From: Bryum argenteum
Taxonomy: Eukaryota > Streptophyta > Bryopsida > Bryales > Bryaceae
DNA length: 64,000 bases
Reading direction: 5' to 3'
Assembly (NCBI GenBank): GCA_037043015.1
Contig: CM073324.1
Location: forward strand, 799,413 to 863,412
Part shown: positions 57,675-64,000 of the stretch, in pieces
How the letters are laid out: each line of letters begins with the position of its first letter
Numbering within the stretch: position 1 is the first letter of the stretch
Notes under the pieces: generated by a model
What the model was told of the DNA's origin: nothing
Databases searched by the model: none
What the model saw: only the letters and a program-made list of their open reading frames with translations
Translations under genes and position numbers: made by a program

Positions 57675-59630
57675 TGGGACGGCGCTGGATTCCTAACTTA
57701 GGAAGTCACTCCATTTCCAGATATGAGCGGTACAGTGTGCAGGGTACCGGCTGACTTCATCGGCGAGATATGTCTGACTAACAACGGAGTTTTCTCACAG
57801 CCTCTGCACACACCTAAATTCGAGAATATGAGTCAGCGAGAGCTCTGAAGAATGTCCGTCTCCCATTCTCAAGCGTCGTCTGTGGTGCAGAGGGTGCAAC
57901 ATCGAACATCACAAGGTGAATCAAGTGTGTCTGAACAAGGATACAACTCTTGGGAATGGTGACATCAACTGTATGCTAGACCAGACAATGTGCATACTAG
58001 ACAATATAAGTAAATAATTCTGTTGGATTGAGTTTAATCGGTTCCAAATGTCATTCTCGTAGAACTCGTTTGTGCTGTCTTTTATTTTTCATGAGGAACC
58101 GCTAGGGGACTCTGATCCCTCTGCTCCTCTTCCTTCCATTTTCGTCTTTTATCTGTACAGAGTGGTGTGCCTACAAACTTGAATGTATTGGATTTGAGAT
58201 TGAATTGCATTGACAAAGCGCATCGTATCCTCCACCCCTACATGAGGCTCCTTTCTCTATTGTTTGTTTGTAATAGCAGAAATGAAGACCATAATTGCAC
58301 TCGAAACGAATGCACTAAAGATTGCAAGAGCATCATAAATGTAAGTTTGACCTTGCATTTACAAAACATATGGGCTGACACGAGGCCATGTGCGCGGACT
58401 TCCTGCTGGCTTTTTGCAAGTCGACGCAGCATCGTGCTTCCAATGGTATGTCGGAAGCAGTGATGGGTCCACATACTGCACCCACACATCCCCTCGCATG
58501 TACTACTATTGTTCCGGAACGATCACCAATGACGCCCTTCCATTCTGCGCATTTTGTCTTAACTCACGGATAAGCATCACAAAGCACAAATTTTGCGGAA
58601 TTGTTAGCTTAACCCTTAAACGCCTACCCTACCCTTTTGAAAATACACTGAACAGCCCCTCGGGCTTGGTTGGGCGCCTAAAGGCCCCTTCCCACCTGGC
58701 CTTTGATAAGAGCATACATTAAAACTTAAGACCTCCACAATTTTGGGGAAATTCCTTATTCTTAGGGAAGGCCTCATCAATGAGGCTTGGAAAAGTGTCT
58801 TGAAAAGTAGCCTCAATTACATAATGGCTCCTCAAAGGCCCCATTAACTAAGACCACTCTTAAGTCTTCAAAACTTGAGAATATTTCTAATTGTGGTGCT
58901 TTCTTAACACTTGCCTACTAATGCTCAACTATGTTTTGTCCTCCCAAATACTAGCTAATATTTTTTTTGTCCTCCAAGTTTTAGAGTGTGCCATGTGGGC
59001 ATCCATGTAGGATTGGTAATTACTAAAGAATGTAGGTGTGGACACACACTCTTTTAAGAAGATAAGACCACCTTCTAACACCACCTCTAAGGCCAAGTGG
59101 GAACGTACCTCAAGGGTTGACTTAAATGGTTTCGATTATCTGGAAACAATGGATGCTATCAATCATCCTGGCCGGAAGTTGCCTCACGAAGATCGGTGGT
59201 ATCACGGGGAGTGCCGGAGTTTACTTCGAATAGCTGCGATTCCGAATGCCGTTAGATCTGGCGGACAGAGGAGTGCCCACATTTACGTAGGATTCTCTGA
59301 GGAGCCAGAAATTCCAGTCGCACTTTAATGAGTACTTTACGCGTGTGATGTAAAGGAAGTGCTTATCCTGTTTGTCCACATGAGCCTAGGTCGGTACCTG
59401 GGTCTAGGTCGACCTAACAAGTGGGAGTGACGAGGACAATGCCATCTACTGAGGGTCATCTACATAAGAAAAGGCCACGGCTTGAATCACCATTGTGCAC
59501 AGATCCTTCTCTGATTACAATTGTTTGTTGCGATCCAGATATCGTTGTCTTGAGATCTTTATTGCTGAATTGGCTGCAGAAGTGTGAGCGTTCCACAGTT
59601 TCAAGAGAATAGTAGAGTATTCTGGGGTAG
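57675..59630. other. Intergenic region downstream of ALDH5
   Basis: No gene recognised. A plus-strand frame at 59421-59612 (MGVTRTMPSTEGHLHKKRPR..., with a basic KKRPRLE motif) might be an upstream exon of the next locus, but it ends in TAG and I cannot join it. Confidence 0.4.
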
Positions 59631-59632
59631 CG

Positions 59633-60399
59633 ATGGCTTTCACAATGCCTGCGGTTACAAGCTTCAAAAGTGGAGCGCCTCTGATCGGAGTGCGAGGATC
59701 ACCTTCTCCGTGCATGCGTGCTAAGGCAATGTCGCCACGAAGCTCCCTGGTGCTCCCGGTACAGACCATTGACTGTGCAAATGAGGTTGATGACTTGCTC
59801 ACACTTTAGGTTGACTCTTACTTATGCCGTGCAAACAATGTGATCGAGCAGGGCGGAGACGAGTGCAGTCTGTCAAATGTGGACTACGGAGATGCAACGA
59901 GTCAATGGATCTCAGCCGATTTCTTGAACTTGCGATTGCGATCTTCCAGGTACAGCTATTTCCATGCATAACGCTCATCGTGACAAGTTTTTACGATACT
60001 TTGGTTTGAGATGACTAACCTGGACCATTATTTCCTAAATGACATCAGCCTGATATGCAACGAAGCTGTTCAAGCACTTCGCAAACACTTCGAGGTGCGG
60101 CGATCTGCTGCTACGGCTGCTGCTACGGTTGACGCAACTACACACGAACAAGATGCCGCGGTATGCTCAGCACAGTCCTCTCTTGCAGCATTCCTTTAGG
60201 TTTGTCATTGGCACCTGTGATTTCACTGATAGTTGCTCGACCATTGTCGGTGCAGCAAGCGGCATCTCCGGCATGTGAGATAAAGGCGTCAGTCATGCCC
60301 GTCGTCACAATCTACGATGAAGATCTTTTCGCTAAGTTGTACAGCCCCGGCAGCACATATGCCACCATGAGCTGCTTCTTGGATGAGTCATTTTGCTGA
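59633..60399 (+). pseudogene. Unrecognised multi-exon coding segment with an in-frame stop
   Basis: The reading from 59633 begins MAFTMPAVTSFKSGAPLIGV and continues Ser/Arg/Ala-rich to about residue 45, like a chloroplast transit peptide. At 59807-59809 it meets TAG, but the same frame reopens at once and runs to a GTACAG donor after 59949. Two more exons keep phase: 60049-60160 (NEAVQALRKHFEV, then Ala/Thr-rich) and 60256-60399 (VMPVVTIYDEDLFAKLYSPG, ending in TGA). Alternatively 59809/59810 is a splice acceptor (CTTTAG) and the upstream frame belongs elsewhere. I recognise no family. It may be a recent pseudogene or a gene whose first exon I have misplaced. Confidence 0.35.
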
Positions 60400-61111
60400 A
60401 ATTTGTCGATATTGCGTTGAGGTAGATGTTGCATCCCAGCCTCGCACTCTTCCACTGTGAAGGGTGTACGAGTGTCGCTGTATCCTCGATGTGGCTTGTT
60501 TCCATACATTGTACAGGATCAATACAGCCATGCCTCAACATCATGAGGTTGTATCATATGTGTATAAACTTCAGACATACACGCCGTAATATACAAGTGA
60601 ATCAAATTTTTGTTCATGACAACATGCAAATCCGTGAGCGACATTGTCGATTTGAAGTTCTATCTTTGCCTTCCTTTGATATTGGCTCTCGCTAGCTCTC
60701 AAAAGTTTGTCCACATCAAATAAGATGCCACAGTTCAGCTGACTGTCAAGTCAATTTGAGCCTAATTTTGGTAGTTTCGGCATTTTCCACTATTCAGAAG
60801 ACCAGCCGCGGTCCCAGTTAGAGATTCTTTAATCGAAGGAGTCTCAATTTGACATTATCAAATTTCTGTATATTTCATCCTATTTGGTTTAACTGAAATG
60901 TTCGGAACCAGAGTTCGGGAAATGATATCATCCTCACTGGCTAATATCCTACAGTTCGTTCGTTCTAGGTGAAACTATCCCGGCACCGGTTGTTTTCAAG
61001 AATTGACGGGCTGATAGGATATTTCCATCGGCTGATAATGAACTAGCCGTCGGTTCTTCCCGATCAGGGCATGCCCACCCATGGGGGCGCCCTGACCTGA
61101 AACTCATAAGT

Positions 61112-61256
61112 GCATTCCCACCCATCATGCCCTGAACTGAAAAAAGGATGAATAGTAGTTCAGTTCAGGGTGGAAATGCCCCACCAACCCGCAAATCCCC
61201 CGAACTGAACTACTATTCATCCTTTTCTCAGTTCAGGGCATGATGGGTGGGAATGC
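61112..61256. repeat. Long near-perfect inverted repeat (~58-bp arms, ~28-bp loop)
   Basis: The left arm 61112-61170 begins GCATTCCCACCCATCATGCC; the right arm 61199-61256 ends with its reverse complement. Only about three mismatches are seen. Arms include AGTTCAGTTCAGG/CGAACTGAACT and GGATGAATAGTAGTT/ACTACTATTCATCC. A second, shorter palindromic stretch (GGGCATGCCC..CATGGGGGCGCCC) lies just to the left (61067-61091). Could be a foldback element or a small-RNA-producing hairpin. Confidence 0.85.
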
Positions 61257-62106
61257 TCTCACCGTCAGTTTTTCGGTTTTTCCCGATCCTTGTCGTTTTT
61301 CCCTTATAATTGTCCGGAACATGGAACTAAGCTGCTTCGAAATGATATCGAAATCTCAACAAGCTCCCCCGAAAATTTCACAGAACTCTGAAGACATCCA
61401 TTTCCACACCCTGGACCATAACGAGATCTTTGAAATAAGAGTACTTTAAATTTCACAACCACATGCCAATTGGAGAAATCGAATTACACAACAAGCGGGA
61501 CACAATTCTAGGCTTCCCTCGCTGGGAATTGCGCCCAGGTCCCCCTTAACGCAATGCATCTGCCCTCGATTATCAATAATATAAATGATGCTGCTCCTAC
61601 TCACCACTCAGCTTCTTTCTCTAGAACCAACCGACCAAGAGCAGAGCCTCCAACCGCCAATAATATCAGACAAGTTTGACATCTGAATATGTCAACGATG
61701 TGACCAGCCAATTCACCTCTTCGACTGTAAAATATGTTACAGAATGTGTCGACGTGATGGGAACCTCAGCCAGCAACTCTGTTCAGCTACACTGTCCACC
61801 CCAATTTCCTACCACCTCCAAGTGGACGCAATTCCCCTCCATTAGGAGTGATCCACCCTCGCTCGAAAGCACATTTTTCGTGGAAGCAATTCGCAGTCGG
61901 CCAGCAACCACCGATCTCTATTAGTACTCGATGATCTTGACAGAAATTCATATGAACATGGTCTTTTTCAACTCGCTGCACCTTGATGCGCCTAAGCTAC
62001 TGTCATGCTCCGTTGGTCCGCATGCTTCCACATCCACACCATGTCTCACTCGCATCGACGAGAATCGACATGACTCACCAATGCTTCCCCACCTACAATT
62101 TTTCCA

Positions 62107-64000
62107 CTATGATGTCGTCGCAGCTAAAAGGGTAGACAAGATTTCACCCATAGTCTGCACATCCCGCTCCTTCTGCATGGCGGCCGAATCCTTCTCTCCC
62201 CCAGACTCCAACACCGCTGCATCCAGAACCAGCTTCTGCTTCGCGATTCTAAATATACTCTCGTCCACCGTCCCATTCGTCACCAGCCTGCACACCCATC
62301 GCTCCACTATCACCCTCGCATTCTCATCGCCTCCACATCGCTACTTATCCACTCCTTCACATTAATCCCTCCAGAAAACAAGCACACTTCATTCCGTCTC
62401 ACCACCTTCTTCCACCACACAACCAACTCCGAAATCCACTCCACAAGGTCTTCAACAACAAAACAACACACAATCCAGCCATACACCCTGCACGACCGGC
62501 TCCAACTTCTACTCTGACCATATTGCCCTTTCACCAACTCACCAAATCCAAACCACTTCACACACTTACCGATACACCGTCACCGGTTTCGTCTGTCCAA
62601 TTCGATGGCAACGATCCTCCGCTTGACGATCCATTTGCGGATTGAAATCCACGTCGTGTATGATCACCGTGTCTGCGCCCGTCAAGTTCAGCCCTTGCCC
62701 ACCCGCCCGAGTCGATAGCAAGAACACGAATATCTCCGGATTGCTGTTGTACTCGTCCACCAGGTTCTGCCTCGTCGTCACGGGAGTACTGCTCACACCA
62801 TAAAGTCAAATTAATGTAACAATGACATTCCCAGTTCCAAGATGTTTCACAATGCCTGTCGACTATTTATCACCATCCCGCTGTTTCATCCGCATGCTCC
62901 TATCAACATCATTACTGTCACTGCCTCCACACAACCCGTCCTTCTTACACCACGTTTCATACAAAATCGTATAGAGCAGATAACAAGAGTTCCAACAAGA
63001 CAATCAGGTCGAGTACGACGACCTACCTTCCATCCAGCCGAGTGAAACGGAACCCACTCACAGCAAGCGCCCACTCCAGAATATCCAGCATGTTAGTCCA
63101 CTGGCTGAAAATCAGAGGACGGTGCCCTTGCATCTTTAATTGCTGTAACAGCCTTACTAAAGCCTGCCAACGACCCCAAGCATCAAACTATCAGAATCAA
63201 CGTCCAAAGTCGCCCGCAGTTACTTCACAACCTCCTTCGAATTCCAAACCTACAGAAAGCTATCGCATCCACTGTCCCTGAACGACACACAAGATGCACA
63301 CTGCATCAATCTTGGACAGTCAGGCTCTCATCCCATGCACGGTTCCTCATTATACTCACTTGACACTTAGCAGAAGCCAAGGCATGACTATCGTCCAGCT
63401 TCCCTTGACCTCCAGGAACTCCACCATACGACAAACACAGCTGGGCAACACAACACACGGCAATCGTTAGCAAAAGCCGTCATGCTTATGCTTATCTTGT
63501 TTCAACCTACACTCATCTATCTTCAAACACAATATACCAGTACATCGTACTTCTTGCGTTCAAGCCATTCGCACTCAAAGGTGAACATACTATAGATTAC
63601 TCCCCCGCCTCTCTTCTACTTGCATCCCATAACCCTAAACCATTAAAAGTCATTTTGTGGGCGCACTCTGTGGAGCGTGAAGTCGCTGTAGCTGTTCAAC
63701 TCTTCTTGGACTCGCTCCACAGTGCACTCGTTCCCAAACACGGCCATCTTGTGGTACTTTCGTGCTAATTTCCTCACAGTTTCATCCGTAAATATCCGTC
63801 TGATAAGCAGAGGATGATTACCAAGCTGTCGCAAAACACTGCAATGTTAGTCACTCTACCCTTACATCTCAACCACACATTGCGAATAAACAATAACCAG
63901 TATCCAAAAATGTCTCGACAACGACTGCATTAGCCATTAAAGTCGAAAGCCCTCGAACTGCACCCTCTTTTAATGCAAGATGAAACTTTTCAACTTTTGA
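62107..64000 (-). CDS. SNF2-family ATPase, SMARCAD1/CHR19 (ETL1) type, C-terminal part
   Basis: Chromatin-remodelling ATPase; the N-terminal part lies right of the window. Exons read: 63667-63838 ([12 protein letters not shown]...), 63360-63440 (ending SAKCQ), 63027-63163 ([14 protein letters not shown]... FTRLDG), 62570-62788 ([34 protein letters not shown]), 62107-62287 ([12 protein letters not shown]... [15 protein letters not shown], stop). Phases agree across these five. They cover helicase motifs IV-VI: FSQW, the [12 protein letters not shown] motif V, and the [11 protein letters not shown] motif VI with its arginine fingers. The C-terminal [12 protein letters not shown] and GEIL motifs are typical of plant CHR19. 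The coding stretch at ~63890-64000 probably belongs to the gene, but its donor does not fit phase simply. SMARCAD1 homologues act in DNA-end resection and heterochromatin maintenance. Confidence 0.9.

Overview
The window is nuclear DNA from a land plant. The coding genes are spliced by ordinary GT-AG introns of about 50-900 bp, and several products match plant-specific families: an Expp1-like secreted protein, an ALDH5F-type dehydrogenase and a CHR19/ETL1-type SNF2 ATPase. A fragment of chloroplast 23S rDNA lies in the intergenic DNA. A linker-histone-like gene with an Arg/His-rich, protamine-like tail suggests a plant with motile sperm (bryophyte or lycophyte grade); that placement is inference. 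Coding blocks are GC-richer than the AT-rich, repeat-filled DNA between them.

Layout. 1-4242 (-): N-terminal 462 codons of an exportin-4 gene, rest beyond the left edge, with three degenerate ~235-bp repeats upstream. 5.3-12.3 kb: repeats, tandem arrays, a foldback hairpin and a plastid 23S rDNA insertion (6740-6929). 12.3-21.7 kb: a cluster of small secreted cysteine-rich proteins, with two intact 10-Cys genes (+), one intact 8-Cys gene (-), a truncated pseudogene and a relic. The (+)/(-) convergent pair at 12.5-14.5 kb appears duplicated at 20.4-21.6 kb. 18.8-19.7 kb: an element with 28-bp terminal inverted repeats. 21.9-23.0 kb: a Helitron-like repeat carrying a nested tRNA-type SINE with an 11-bp target duplication. 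A second Helitron-like copy lies at 36.3-36.8 kb (-).

28.7-29.3 kb (-): a two-exon histone H2A. 34.6-35.1 kb (-): the H1-like/protamine-like gene, alone in an AT-rich desert. 38.8-40.9 kb (-): a seven-exon Expp1-like secreted protein. 42.3-48.2 kb (+): complete 17-exon coatomer gamma (COPG, 894 aa). 50.1-51.4 kb (+): an intronless AAMP/Sqt1-type WD40 gene next to a 75-bp (TA)n tract. 51.7-52.2 kb (-): a possible 51-aa two-exon gene. 53.5-57.7 kb (+): complete 19-exon succinate-semialdehyde dehydrogenase (495 aa). 59.6-60.4 kb (+): an unrecognised multi-exon coding segment with an in-frame stop. 61.1 kb: a long near-perfect hairpin. 62.1-64.0 kb (-): C-terminal half of a SMARCAD1/CHR19-like remodeller, continuing past the right edge.

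The housekeeping genes (nuclear transport, chromatin, COPI traffic, GABA-shunt metabolism) do not form a pathway together. The two parts most likely to be lineage-specific are the secreted cysteine-rich cluster and the H1/protamine-like gene. Exon borders were read by eye from splice signals, reading phase and remembered family conservation; no alignment or search was run.
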